Assembly: GCF_000745015.1 (NCBI RefSeq)
Contig: NZ_JQNA01000002.1
Location: 6,386,001-6,450,000 of the forward strand
Source: Burkholderia sp. 9120
GTDB taxonomy: Bacteria > Pseudomonadota > Gammaproteobacteria > Burkholderiales > Burkholderiaceae
Direction of reading: 5' to 3'
Length of the DNA stretch: 64,000 nt
Below are positions 1 through 8,432 of the stretch, one piece after another. Each line of letters starts with the position of its first letter. The stretch's first letter is position 1. A program made the translations under genes and the position numbers. Below the pieces are notes generated by a model that was given only the letters and a program-made list of their open reading frames with translations, searched no databases and had not been told where the DNA came from.

Positions 1-208
1 ACACCTTGCCCGCCTTGGTCAGCACCACACGCTGTTTGACGCGCACGAACAGCCGCACGCCGAGATTGGTTTCGAGCGTATTGATCTGCCGCGACACCGC
101 GCTTTCGGTGAGAAACAGTTCGCGCGCCGCATGCGTGAAGCTCTCGTGCCGGGCGGCGGCTTCGAAAGCGAGCAGCGCGCCCATGTTGGGGATCTTGAAT
201 TTTCGCAT
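1..208 (-). CDS. LysR-family transcriptional regulator, N-terminal part (runs out of the window)
   Basis: The reverse strand reads MRKFKIPNMGALLAFEAAAR and continues with a winged helix-turn-helix typical of LysR proteins (ESFTHAARELFLTESAVSRQ, then an INTLETNLGVRLFVR dimer helix). Only about 69 residues are inside the window, so the effector-binding domain is not seen. It starts 175 bases from hglS and points away from it. That is the usual geometry of a LysR regulator controlling a divergent operon, so control of the lysine/2-oxoadipate genes is a reasonable inference. The effector is unknown. Confidence 0.85.
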   Translation of the reverse strand, partial: MRKFKIPNMGALLAFEAAARHESFTHAARELFLTESAVSRQINTLETNLGVRLFVRVKQRVVLTKAGKV

Positions 209-383
209 GTTGATTCCGAAAACGCATCAAGTGTCGATTTTATCTCGCTTTACGGCGGCGCTGAGAATTTGAATAATGTTGCCTTCAAACTTGCCGTATC
301 GCGCGTTGCGCGGCCACCGGCGGTCCCCGACAGCGCGTCGGCGAGCGCGCCAGGCATCACGTAAAGCCCCGTAGAGAACCCAT

Positions 384-1421
384 ATGCGAAACATCAAGAA
401 TGCGAATGTCGAACAACTGCTGCAGAAACTGCTAGGCGCCGACACCACCGCGCGGCTCTTCGCCACGCTGAACCATCCGCAGATTCTGAACGAGTGGGAA
501 ACGGGCACCGTCACGCGCGCGGAACTGGCGCAGGCGATGAACATGGCGCTGTTCGAAGACCTGCTGGCACGTTCGCCGAACGGCCGCCAGTACACGGACG
601 AAACGATCGCCGCCGGCGGCAGCGTGTATTTCGATCACGGCGCGCTGCGCACGGTGCGCTGGCCGCACGGCGGCGCGCTGCCGATGGGCGAGGCCGCGTT
701 CGCGCGCATTCTGCGTCCGCTCGGCTTCAGCATCAACGGTCGCTATCCGCTCGACCGCTTGGGTATGACCGGCCGCGCGTGGGCACACGACGACGCGCCG
801 GATGAAATCTCGCAATTCTTCGTCAGCGAATTGCATCCCGAGCGTTTTTCCGAGGCTTTCCAGCAGGCCGTGACGAACGTGATCGGCGCCTCGCGCGATC
901 CGTTGACGCCGCGCGCCGTCGGCCAGTTGTGGGAGCTCGAACGCGACGGCGTGCTGCCGCTCGACGCGGCGCACGAATTGCTGCCCGTGATCGTCGGCGC
1001 GTTCGCGCGTCAGCACGAGACACCACGTGAAGCCGATTACGAAGTATTGTTGAAGGAGTCGGCGGAAATGGCGTGGATCGCCACGGAAGGCAACGCGTTC
1101 AATCACGCCACCGATCGCGTCGCGGACGTCTTCCAGCTCTCCGACGACGAGAAGGCCAAGGGTCGTCCGATGAAGCCGGAAGTCGAGCGCTCGCGTTCGG
1201 GCCGCGTGTTCCAGACCGCGTATCGCGCGGACAGGGTGCGTCGCGAATTCGTTACGGCCGACGGCGGTGTCGTGACGCGTGACGTGCCGGGCTCGTTCTA
1301 CGAGTTCATCACGCGCAAGCGCACGTTCGATCAGGACGCGCGCCGCTGGGAAACCGACCTGCGTTTCGACGCGGGCAACGCTCAAGGCATCTTCAAGATG
1401 ACGGCGAGCCAGGCGGCATGA
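384..1421 (+). CDS. hglS: DUF1338 / HglS-type 2-oxoadipate dioxygenase-decarboxylase
   Basis: Predicted 345-residue Fe(II) enzyme of the DUF1338 family. The characterised member, Pseudomonas putida HglS, converts 2-oxoadipate to D-2-hydroxyglutarate in D-lysine catabolism. The likely metal ligands are visible: His85 in FDHGALRT, His241 in FNHATDRV and Glu307 in FYEFITR. Their spacing (156 and 66) is close to that I recall for HglS (His70, His226, Glu294). Arg89, four residues after the first His, matches the HglS substrate-binding arginine. The protein is shorter than HglS (about 460 residues), so the C-terminal part of the pocket differs. The next gene encodes a D-2-hydroxyglutarate-dehydrogenase-like enzyme, which supports the assignment by context. 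Substrate specificity is inferred, not shown. Confidence 0.82.
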   Translation: MRNIKNANVEQLLQKLLGADTTARLFATLNHPQILNEWETGTVTRAELAQAMNMALFEDLLARSPNGRQYTDETIAAGGSVYFDHGALRTVRWPHGGALPMGEAAFARILRPLGFSINGRYPLDRLGMTGRAWAHDDAPDEISQFFVSELHPERFSEAFQQAVTNVIGASRDPLTPRAVGQLWELERDGVLPLDAAHELLPVIVGAFARQHETPREADYEVLLKESAEMAWIATEGNAFNHATDRVADVFQLSDDEKAKGRPMKPEVERSRSGRVFQTAYRADRVRREFVTADGGVVTRDVPGSFYEFITRKRTFDQDARRWETDLRFDAGNAQGIFKMTASQAA

Positions 1422-1445
1422 GCGTCGAGCAACGGCGCTCGAACG

Positions 1446-4400
1446 TTGAACAGAACACGTGAGGGCGCGGCAGTGGGAACATCAACATCATTCGATGAAG
1501 CGCAAGCGAATACGCCGCACGATACCGAGCGGGGCACGCTAAACGCCGCACGCGTGGCCACGCCGTTCAAAGGCACCGCCGCCGTGCTGCAGGCACTCGA
1601 AGCGGACCTGCGCCGCCATGTGCGCGGCGAAGTGCGCTTCGATCAGGGCTCGAAAGCGCTGTATGCGGCGGATGCGTCGAACTATCGTCAGGTTCCGCTC
1701 GGCGTTGTCGTCCCCGCCGATGTCGACGATCTGCTGGCCACGCTCGCCGCCTGCCGCCGCAACGACGTACCGTTTTTGCCGCGCGGCGGCGGCACGTCGC
1801 AGAACGGCCAATGCGTGAACGTCGCGGTGGTGGCCGACGCGAGCAGGTACGTGAACCGCGTCGTGTCGGTCGATCCGGTCGCGCGCGTGGCGATCGTCGA
1901 ACCGGGCGTGGTGTGCGACACCTTGCGTGACGCCGCCGAACAACACGGCCTCACCTTCGCCCCCGATCCGGCCACGCATAGCCGCTGCACGCTCGGCGGC
2001 ATGATCGCCAACAACTCGTGCGGCGCACATTCGGTGATGGCGGGCAAGACGGTGGAAAACGTCGAAGCGCTGGAAATCGCGACCTTCGACGGTGCGCGTT
2101 TCTGGGTCGGCCCGACTTCCGACGCGGAGCTCGAAAGCATCATCGCGGCCGGCGGCCGTCAGGGCGAAATCTACGCCGCGCTCCGGCAATTGCGCGACAC
2201 CTACGCCGAGCAGATTCGCGCGAAATTCCCGCGTATCAAACGGCGCGTGTCGGGCTTCAATCTCGATCAACTGTTGCCGGAAAACGGCTTCAACGTGGCG
2301 CGCGCGCTAGTCGGCACCGAGGGCACCTGCGCGGTGACCTTGCAGGCGAAAGTGCGCCTCGTGAAGAGTCCGGCGAAGCGCGTGATCGTCGTGGTCGGCT
2401 TCACTGATATCTACATCGCGGCGGATGCCGTGCCGAATTTCATGCGCTGGGAGCCGATTGCGATCGAAGGACTCGACCGCGCGATCATTCGCGGCTTGCA
2501 GGCGCGCGGGTTGAAGAAGGACGAGATCGCGCTGCTGCCGCAGGGCGACGCATGGGTCGTGCTCGAATTCGGCGCGGACACGCAAGAAGCGGTGATGCAG
2601 CGGGCACAAGCCGCCGCGGCGTATTTTTCGTCCGGCGAGGCGGGGCCGAACGTGTCGGCGATGCTCGTCGAAGATCGCGTGTTGCAGGCGAAGGTGTGGT
2701 CGATTCGCGAGACGGGGGCGTCGGCGGTGGCGTTGTCGGTTGAGGACGGCGCGCCGGATCCGGTGGTTGGCTGGGAAGACGCCGCCGTCGATCCGATGCG
2801 GCTCGGCGACTACCTGCGCGCGTTTCAGGCGCTGGTGGACCGCTATGGCTACGAGACGAGCCTGTACGGCCATTTCGGCGACGGCTGCGTGCACGCTCGT
2901 ATTACGTTCGATCTGCGCAGTGCGGCGGGCGTCGCGACGTGGCGCAAGTTTCTGCGCGAAGCGGCGGAACTGGTGGTCGAATTCGGCGGCTCGCTGTCGG
3001 GCGAACATGGCGACGGCCAGGCCAAGGCCGAGTTCCTGCCGATCATGTACGGCCCGGAATTGATGCACGCCATGGAGCAATTCAAGGCGATCTGGGATCC
3101 GGCCAATCGTCTGAATCCCGGCAAGGTCGTGCATGCGTATCGTGCCGACGAAAATCTGCGGATGGGTCCGGCCTACAAGCCGGTGACGCTGCAAACGAAG
3201 CTCACGTTCGCCAGCCCGGAAGGCGACGGTTTCCAGCGCGAGATCGAGCGCTGCATCGGGATGGGCAAGTGTCGTTCGCTCGAAGGCGGCACGATGTGCC
3301 CGAGCTATCGCGCCACGCGTGAAGAGCGCTATTCGACCCGTGGCCGCGCGCATCTGTTCTGGGAAATGCTGCAAGGCGACGTGATCGCCGACGGCTGGCA
3401 AAGCCGCGAAGTGAAAGAGGCACTCGATACTTGTCTTGCCTGCAAGGGCTGCAAATCCGATTGCCCGACGCATACGGATATGGCTTCGTACAAGGCCGAG
3501 TTTCTCTCGCATTACTACGAGACGAAGCGTCGGCCACGGCAGGCGCTGTTCATGGGGCGCATCGGCGAATGGGCGCCATGGGCGGCGCGCTTTCCGCGTT
3601 TGACGAACTTCATGACGTCGGCGCCGGGCCTGGCTTCGCTCGGCAAGTGGGTGGCGGGCGTGGCGCAGACGCGTGAGTTGCCGCGCTTCGCCGGGACGAC
3701 GTATCGGGAGATCGCGCGGCGTTCTTCATCCAACTCGTCCAACTCTCGTGGGGCTGAGGGTAACGTTGGCAACGTGGGGAAGAAAGTCATTCTCTGGGTC
3801 GACACGTTCAACGATCACTTCACGCCCGAAATCGCCGAAGCCGCCGCGGATGTTTTAAAGCAACTCGGCTGGCACGTCGTGCTGCCGAAGAATCGCCTGT
3901 GCTGCGGGCGTCCGCTGTATGACTTCGGCCTGCTCGAACGCGCGCGTGAACTGCTCATGCACATTCTCGACGACCTCGCGGACGATATCGCCGCTGGTGT
4001 GCCGCTGGTCGGTCTCGAACCCGGTTGTTTATCCGTCTTCAAGGACGAACTGCTGAAGCAATTGCCCGGTCACGCGTTGGCGAAGCAGTTGTCCGCGCAA
4101 ACATTTCTGTTCTCGGATTTCGTCGCGCGTCAGCCGTTCGACTGGCCGACGCTCTCCGCGGATGTGATCGTGCACGGGCATTGTCATCAGAAGGCGCTGT
4201 TCGGCATGCAAGGCGACACGGCGTTGCTGAACAAACTCGGCGTGACCTGGAAACTGCTCGACACGGGATGCTGCGGCATGGCGGGATCGTTCGGCTTTAA
4301 CGCCGAGCATCACGCGTTGTCGGAGAAGATCGGCGAAGACACGCTGTTTCCGGCCGTGCGTGAAGCGACGGCGGCGAATGCGGAAACGATCGTGCTGACC

Positions 4401-4529
4401 AATGGTTTTAGTTGCCGCGAGCAGATCGAACAGGGAACGGGCCGCCACGCAATGCATATTGCGCAACTCGCGCAGCGGGCATTGGCGGCGGCGCGCGTGG
4501 ACGTGGTTGCTGACGTTACGGTCGGTTAA
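1446..4529 (+). CDS. ydiJ: FAD-binding, Fe-S D-2-hydroxyglutarate dehydrogenase (YdiJ type)
   Basis: Large flavoprotein of about 1,020 residues, the length of E. coli YdiJ. Order of parts: FAD-binding type 4 domain with PRGGGTSQNGQ near residue 113; FAD-oxidase C-terminal domain to about 570; two Fe-S cysteine clusters near 601 (CIGMGKC with a later CPSYR) and 662 (CLACKGCKSDCP); and two CCG segments near 817 (LCCGRP) and 941 (CCGMAG). It likely oxidises D-2-hydroxyglutarate to 2-oxoglutarate and passes electrons to the membrane quinone pool. With hglS it would complete 2-oxoadipate to 2-oxoglutarate. The open frame begins at TTG 1446. GTG 1473 has a GAGGG ribosome site 8 bases upstream and gives 1,018 residues, so it may be the true start. 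A low-complexity Ser/Asn linker near residue 760 separates the oxidase and CCG halves. Confidence 0.85.
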   Translation: MNRTREGAAVGTSTSFDEAQANTPHDTERGTLNAARVATPFKGTAAVLQALEADLRRHVRGEVRFDQGSKALYAADASNYRQVPLGVVVPADVDDLLATLAACRRNDVPFLPRGGGTSQNGQCVNVAVVADASRYVNRVVSVDPVARVAIVEPGVVCDTLRDAAEQHGLTFAPDPATHSRCTLGGMIANNSCGAHSVMAGKTVENVEALEIATFDGARFWVGPTSDAELESIIAAGGRQGEIYAALRQLRDTYAEQIRAKFPRIKRRVSGFNLDQLLPENGFNVARALVGTEGTCAVTLQAKVRLVKSPAKRVIVVVGFTDIYIAADAVPNFMRWEPIAIEGLDRAIIRGLQARGLKKDEIALLPQGDAWVVLEFGADTQEAVMQRAQAAAAYFSSGEAGPNVSAMLVEDRVLQAKVWSIRETGASAVALSVEDGAPDPVVGWEDAAVDPMRLGDYLRAFQALVDRYGYETSLYGHFGDGCVHARITFDLRSAAGVATWRKFLREAAELVVEFGGSLSGEHGDGQAKAEFLPIMYGPELMHAMEQFKAIWDPANRLNPGKVVHAYRADENLRMGPAYKPVTLQTKLTFASPEGDGFQREIERCIGMGKCRSLEGGTMCPSYRATREERYSTRGRAHLFWEMLQGDVIADGWQSREVKEALDTCLACKGCKSDCPTHTDMASYKAEFLSHYYETKRRPRQALFMGRIGEWAPWAARFPRLTNFMTSAPGLASLGKWVAGVAQTRELPRFAGTTYREIARRSSSNSSNSRGAEGNVGNVGKKVILWVDTFNDHFTPEIAEAAADVLKQLGWHVVLPKNRLCCGRPLYDFGLLERARELLMHILDDLADDIAAGVPLVGLEPGCLSVFKDELLKQLPGHALAKQLSAQTFLFSDFVARQPFDWPTLSADVIVHGHCHQKALFGMQGDTALLNKLGVTWKLLDTGCCGMAGSFGFNAEHHALSEKIGEDTLFPAVREATAANAETIVLTNGFSCREQIEQGTGRHAMHIAQLAQRALAAARVDVVADVTVG

Positions 4530-4562
4530 GACGCTACGCGCGGATTGCAGCGTGCGCGCGTG

Positions 4563-5195
4563 TTATTTCTTCGGTGAATCGGTGGCGGTCGGCACGGTCG
4601 GGATGTCGGCGCTGGTCGCCATCCACAACACTTCGGCGTCTTCGTCGCTCGTCGAAACCGCCGCGTGGCCGGTGCGGCTGTCGAAGTACAAACTGTCGCC
4701 GGCGTTCAGATGCGTTGGCGCGTACAACTCGGAATACAGGCACACGCTGCCGCTGATCACGTACAGGAATTCTTCGCCTTCATGACGACCCCAGTCGTCG
4801 AAGGCGTCGAGCGTGTGCGCGGAAATGCGGATGCGGAACGGCAGCATCGCTTTGTGCGCGAGGTCGGTGGCGAGTAACTCCATCTGATAGCCGCGATACG
4901 CGTGGCGCTGGCCTTCATTTTTGCGGGTCAACGCGCGACGTCCGCTCGCGCTGACTTTCGGCGTGGAGCCGAACAACTCGCCGATTTCGATCTTCAGACC
5001 CAGCACGATTTTCTGCAGCACGTCGAATGTGGGCGACATCAGGCCGTTTTCGACTTTGGAGAGCGTCGAGCGGGACACGCCGCACAGGCGGCTCGCGGTT
5101 TCCAGCGTCAGATCCTGGGCCTGACGGGCGGCGCGCACGCGTCGGCCGAGGTCCGTAGTGGAGGGATCGGCGGGTTTGGTGAGATGGGTATCCAT
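4563..5195 (-). CDS. XRE-family regulator with C-terminal cupin domain
   Basis: About 210 residues. An XRE helix-turn-helix occupies roughly residues 16-72 (LGRRVRAARQAQDLTLETAS followed by CGVSRSTLSKVENG). A cupin_2 sensor barrel follows at about 110-195 (HEGEEFLYVISGSV, then LNAGDSLYFDSRTGH). This architecture is common in PuuR-like repressors of amine and amino-acid catabolism. The ATG at 5195 (MDTHLTKPADP) is preferred; the frame stays open to 5321, but the added N-terminus is not typical of the family. It converges on the ydiJ gene with a 33-base gap, so it may respond to the same catabolic signal, which is inference only. Confidence 0.85.
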   Translation of the reverse strand: MDTHLTKPADPSTTDLGRRVRAARQAQDLTLETASRLCGVSRSTLSKVENGLMSPTFDVLQKIVLGLKIEIGELFGSTPKVSASGRRALTRKNEGQRHAYRGYQMELLATDLAHKAMLPFRIRISAHTLDAFDDWGRHEGEEFLYVISGSVCLYSELYAPTHLNAGDSLYFDSRTGHAAVSTSDEDAEVLWMATSADIPTVPTATDSPKK

Positions 5196-5727
5196 GGGGT
5201 CCGACAGCTTGAAAGCTCGCCTTCGTGGGCGCGTGGTGTTTCCGATAATAACATTCGGTGCGGCGGCCCCGGTCGGCGAGCACGGTCGGGGATTGCCCGC
5301 AGGACGATGATCGGCGCTCATTGGGCGGATGTGCGCAGCTGACCGTACGCGCCAGTTTTCTCATCGGAAACGTCATGCTTCGGGATGGCGTGTGAGCCTT
5401 GCATCGCTGTGGTTGGCTTCGTCAATTAAGGCGACGTATGCGTGTGGATTGGCAATCGGCATTATTTGCTGAATGCATATTTGAATGCGGTAATTGTTAA
5501 AGACAAAGATCAAGGGTCATTGCGCATTTGCAATCCGCTATAGGTGCTTTGATGCGCTCTGATGGATAAGTCAAAGATCGTTGAAGGATTTTATTTTGTG
5601 TGACAAAAATATGCCTATAGCATAGTGATTATTTTTTGTTAAATGGCCTCGTTGACGGTTATTTTTATCTGCCATATCGATTACGATGCTGGGATTAAAA
5701 ACAGCATCACTCAGATAAAAACGATCC
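5196..5727. other. Long AT-rich intergenic region between divergent genes
   Basis: No convincing gene is seen here. The half from about 5400 to 5720 is clearly richer in A and T than anything nearby, with runs such as ATTATTTTTTGTTAAATGG. It contains an inverted CTAT-AGC-ATAG at 5614-5624 and a TTGACG hexamer at 5652 that could be a -35 element for the gene starting at 5728. The left end holds the promoter of the leftward XRE-cupin gene. AT-rich promoter regions of this kind are often targets of H-NS-like silencers in Burkholderia; that is inference. Confidence 0.5.
5685..5708 (+). promoter_or_regulatory. Perfect 7-bp inverted repeat before the gene at 5728
   Basis: GATGCTG (5685-5691) and CAGCATC (5702-5708) are exact reverse complements around a 10-base A-rich spacer. 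They end 19 bases before the start codon, downstream of the TTGACG hexamer at 5652. It could be an operator over the transcription start or a 5' leader hairpin. No T-tract follows, so it is not a terminator. Confidence 0.4.
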
Positions 5728-6177
5728 ATGTCGCAGAATCGTAAAAAACGACCAACGGGGAATCAGGGGCGTCGAAAACCGCTTGGAAAGACCAAGCTCC
5801 TGCCGCATACCACCTCTTACGTGCGTGAGCAATCGCTTTACTGGCATCTGGCTTTGGCCGCATTTCAGACGGGCAAGGGTAATGGCGATCTGCTGGTCAA
5901 ACTGGTCAAGGCGCTTTATCTCGCCTGGTATCTTCAGCAGGCCGGTTTCGGCGACGTTGAACGCGAGCTTTATCTCGAAGCAGAGCGCATTCTGGACGCC
6001 GCCGCTCACAGCGCGAACAAAGATATCTGGTCGATCGCCGCCGCCGACTGTCCGCCGATTATCCGGATTCTCGATTTTCATGAGCAGCAATTGCTGTGCG
6101 CACCGGTGTTTGCGGTTGATGAAGCCGAATCGCGTGTCGTGCGTTTTGGAAAGAGTGAGAGGCGATCGCCTTGGTGA
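5728..6177 (+). CDS. Conserved hypothetical protein, basic N-terminus
   Basis: A 149-residue protein I cannot assign to a named family. The first 25 residues are strongly basic (SQNRKKRPTGNQGRRKPLGK). The rest is a helical segment (REQSLYWHLALAAFQTGKGN, then LLVKLVKALYLAWYLQQAGF) with no clear membrane span or signal peptide. A basic leader with a short helical body would fit a nucleic-acid-binding regulator. It is a single gene, with its own AT-rich promoter region and the inverted repeat at 5685-5708. Base composition of the gene itself is ordinary. It faces the acetyltransferase gene convergently. Confidence 0.65.
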   Translation: MSQNRKKRPTGNQGRRKPLGKTKLLPHTTSYVREQSLYWHLALAAFQTGKGNGDLLVKLVKALYLAWYLQQAGFGDVERELYLEAERILDAAAHSANKDIWSIAAADCPPIIRILDFHEQQLLCAPVFAVDEAESRVVRFGKSERRSPW

Positions 6178-6241
6178 GGGCGAGTGGGGGCGCCGCATAG
6201 CACCGGCGGCGGTTAAGGGCCGTTTATTATCCGACGCCGTT

Positions 6242-6820
6242 TTAATTTACCCAACGGGCGTTCCATTTGACGCAGTTCGCCTGCGCGGTACTCGCTTCAA
6301 CCGTTGCGTCGCCGAGATGACGCTCAAAATGCACCAGGTCGTACCACACCCCATGCATCCGTATGCTGCGTGTTGCTCTACCGTAAGCGACAAAACCATT
6401 GCGTTCTAACACGCGGCTGGAAGCCCGGTTTTCATGCCGCACCGTCGCCTCGACTCGCCATAGTTTCAAATCGGCACGCGCAGTTTGTAGGGCGAGCTCG
6501 ACAGCCTGCGAAGCATAACCTCGTCCCGCGAATTGCTCGCCGATGCGATATCCGAGCATTGCTTTGTTGTAGTAACGCCGCTCCACGCCCGTCAGATTAA
6601 TTCGGCCAACAATCTCTTCGTCTTGTTTGACGAGAAATTGATAAGCCTTGTCTTCCCGTTTCTCTCTTTGCGCCGTTTCTATCGCTGCTTTGACAGCATC
6701 GATGCTGTAGTAGTCCGCATCGCGAGCATTGATCCAGTGCTCGAAATAGGCGCGATTTTGCAGTTCAAACTGAAGGAGCGGCTCGGCGTCGTTGAGGGTC
6801 AACGGGTGGATTTGTACCAT
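6242..6820 (-). CDS. GNAT-family N-acetyltransferase (RimJ/RimL type)
   Basis: 192 residues from MVQIHPLTLNDAEPLLQFEL. The acetyl-CoA loop is visible as IGEQFAGRGYASQAVELAL (the Q/R-x-x-G-x-G/A motif), followed by LWRVEATVRHENRASSRVLE and a terminal GFVAYGRATRSIRMHG strand. This pattern matches the RimJ/RimL group that acetylates N-termini of ribosomal proteins or small amines. The frame extends upstream to 6973, but that part is Arg/Cys-rich and overlaps the GST gene, so the ATG at 6820 is chosen. The substrate cannot be read from the sequence. Confidence 0.88.
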   Translation of the reverse strand: MVQIHPLTLNDAEPLLQFELQNRAYFEHWINARDADYYSIDAVKAAIETAQREKREDKAYQFLVKQDEEIVGRINLTGVERRYYNKAMLGYRIGEQFAGRGYASQAVELALQTARADLKLWRVEATVRHENRASSRVLERNGFVAYGRATRSIRMHGVWYDLVHFERHLGDATVEASTAQANCVKWNARWVN

Positions 6821-6932
6821 TCTATTTTTTAACCTGCAGGCAAGTGTCGACGTTCTTTGCGCGCAGTTTATCGGAACGGTGGATTCTCCGTTTCGGCACG
6901 TGCAGCGCCCGGAGGCGCTGCTACGTACGCAC

Positions 6933-7577
6933 TCACGAAGCGCTTGCTTGCCGCCTCGCCTGCTCCTCGCCAAACAGCGCGATCTCTTCTTTCAATGCCT
7001 TGGCGACAGGCGGTCGAAGCGTCGTCCGTTTGTAGTACGCCGCGACGGCAGGCCACCCGGCGAGATCGACGCCACTGTACTGCGCCCAGTTCAGCACGGT
7101 GACGAGGTAAGCGTCTGCCACCGTAAAGCGATCCAGCAAAAACTCGTGGTCGCCGAAATGCTGTTCGAGCACCTGAAGGCGCAGCGCGACTTTCTTCTGC
7201 GTGTAGGCCCGAACATCGGCGGATGCATGCGGATCGAGCAGCGGCACGAACACGCCCTTATGTAGTTCCGTGCTGATAAAACCCAGCCACTCCTGCAACT
7301 TCGCGCGCTCCGCCGTGCCGACCGCCGGCGCAAGCGCAGCCGCTGGAAATGCATCGGCCACATACGGCAGGATCGCGGTGTTTTCCTTCAGCAGCCAGCC
7401 CTCATCCGTACGCAGCACGGGCACCTGTCCCAACGGGTTGATCGGATAAAAATCGGAGCCGTCACGCAATTGCTTTGACTTCGTGTCGACTTCAATGAAC
7501 TGCGCGTCCGCGTTGGCTTCATAAAGCGCAATGCGGGTTGCGAGTGAACAGGCAAGTGGCGAAAAGTAAAGCTCCAT
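6933..7577 (-). CDS. Glutathione S-transferase family protein
   Basis: 214 residues with the classical two-domain GST layout. The N-terminal thioredoxin-like domain (MELYFSPLACSLATRIALYE, with the cis-proline loop NPLGQVPVL and the following KENTAIL turn) binds glutathione; the helical C-terminal domain carries DRFTVADAYLVTVLNWAQYS. The SPLACSLA N-terminus resembles beta-class bacterial GSTs, in which a Cys takes part in catalysis. It is divergent from a TetR-family gene 72 bases away, which probably represses it in response to an electrophile. Confidence 0.9.
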   Translation of the reverse strand: MELYFSPLACSLATRIALYEANADAQFIEVDTKSKQLRDGSDFYPINPLGQVPVLRTDEGWLLKENTAILPYVADAFPAAALAPAVGTAERAKLQEWLGFISTELHKGVFVPLLDPHASADVRAYTQKKVALRLQVLEQHFGDHEFLLDRFTVADAYLVTVLNWAQYSGVDLAGWPAVAAYYKRTTLRPPVAKALKEEIALFGEEQARRQASAS

Positions 7578-7604
7578 GCTCGTGACTCCGGGTCGTTGTG
7601 ATTG

Positions 7605-7628
7605 TTTTTGTACTATAGTGTATAAAAA
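7605..7628. promoter_or_regulatory. AT-rich imperfect palindrome between GST and TetR genes (likely operator/promoter)
   Basis: The 72-base gap holds TTTTTGTACTAT next to AGTGTATAAAAA; 9 of 12 positions match as an inverted repeat. Inside is a perfect 8-bp palindrome ACTATAGT (7612-7619), which also supplies a TATAGT -10-like hexamer on each strand. This is where a TetR-type repressor controlling both genes would be expected to bind. Confidence 0.5.
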
Positions 7629-7649
7629 TCAACGCTGGCAACTATTTAT

Positions 7650-8384
7650 ATGCACACCGGTACAAAAAACGAAAAGCGCTCGCGTGGACGGCCTCGCAGC
7701 TACGATCCCGAGCAGGCGCTGAGCGACGCGCGAGACGCGTTCTGGGACGGTGGCTATTCCGGCACCTCGCTCGACGCGCTGAGCGAGTCGACGGGAATGA
7801 ACCGCCCAAGCCTGTACGGCGCGTTCGGCGATAAACACGCCCTCTATCTGAGCACGCTGGACCGATACATCGAACTCGGGCTTCAGGGTATGGAAGCGGC
7901 GCTCGGCGGAGATCGACCTTTAGCCGATGCCTTGATGTCGGTGTACGACGGTGCACTAGCGATCTATTTGCCGGTTGGCGTGGCGCCGCGTGGCTGTTTT
8001 CTGATCGGCACGGCGTTGGCAGAATCGAGAGTCGATCAGGAAGTTCGGGACAAGCTCGCAGCGGGGCTGAATACGTTCGACGCGTCGTTTGAGCGGCGCC
8101 TCGAACGTGCGAAGGCAGTCGGTGAACTCGATAGCGCCGCGAATCCGGCCGTGTTGGCGAAGGTCGCTTCCGCGATTTTGCACAGTCTGGCGCTGCGCTC
8201 GCGCGCGGGTGATTCACACGCGTCGCTGCGCGCAACGGCCAAGGCGGGCGTTGCGTTGATCTGCGGCATGCAGGCGGAGCCGCCGCGCAAGACTGTTAGA
8301 AAACCTCGTGGCGGTGGCGGTGGCGGCGTGCCGGCCACTAGTGCGCTTGATGAAGCTCCCGTGCGACGCAAGTCGAACCGATAA
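7650..8384 (+). CDS. TetR/AcrR-family transcriptional regulator
   Basis: 244 residues. The N-terminal TetR DNA-binding domain is at about 10-65 (GRPRSYDPEQALSDARDAFW, GYSGTSLDALSESTGMNRPS, LYGAFGDKHALY). The ligand domain follows, with the GCFLIGTALAE segment common to repressors of GST, quinone and aldehyde detoxification genes. The last 35 residues are an unusual Gly/Pro/Arg tail with six consecutive glycines, not part of the usual fold. It is divergent from the GST gene and probably represses both. Confidence 0.88.
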   Translation: MHTGTKNEKRSRGRPRSYDPEQALSDARDAFWDGGYSGTSLDALSESTGMNRPSLYGAFGDKHALYLSTLDRYIELGLQGMEAALGGDRPLADALMSVYDGALAIYLPVGVAPRGCFLIGTALAESRVDQEVRDKLAAGLNTFDASFERRLERAKAVGELDSAANPAVLAKVASAILHSLALRSRAGDSHASLRATAKAGVALICGMQAEPPRKTVRKPRGGGGGGVPATSALDEAPVRRKSNR

Positions 8385-8432
8385 CGAGCGCATCATGCCG
8401 AGAACAATCATCTCAATGAGTTACGACTGCCA

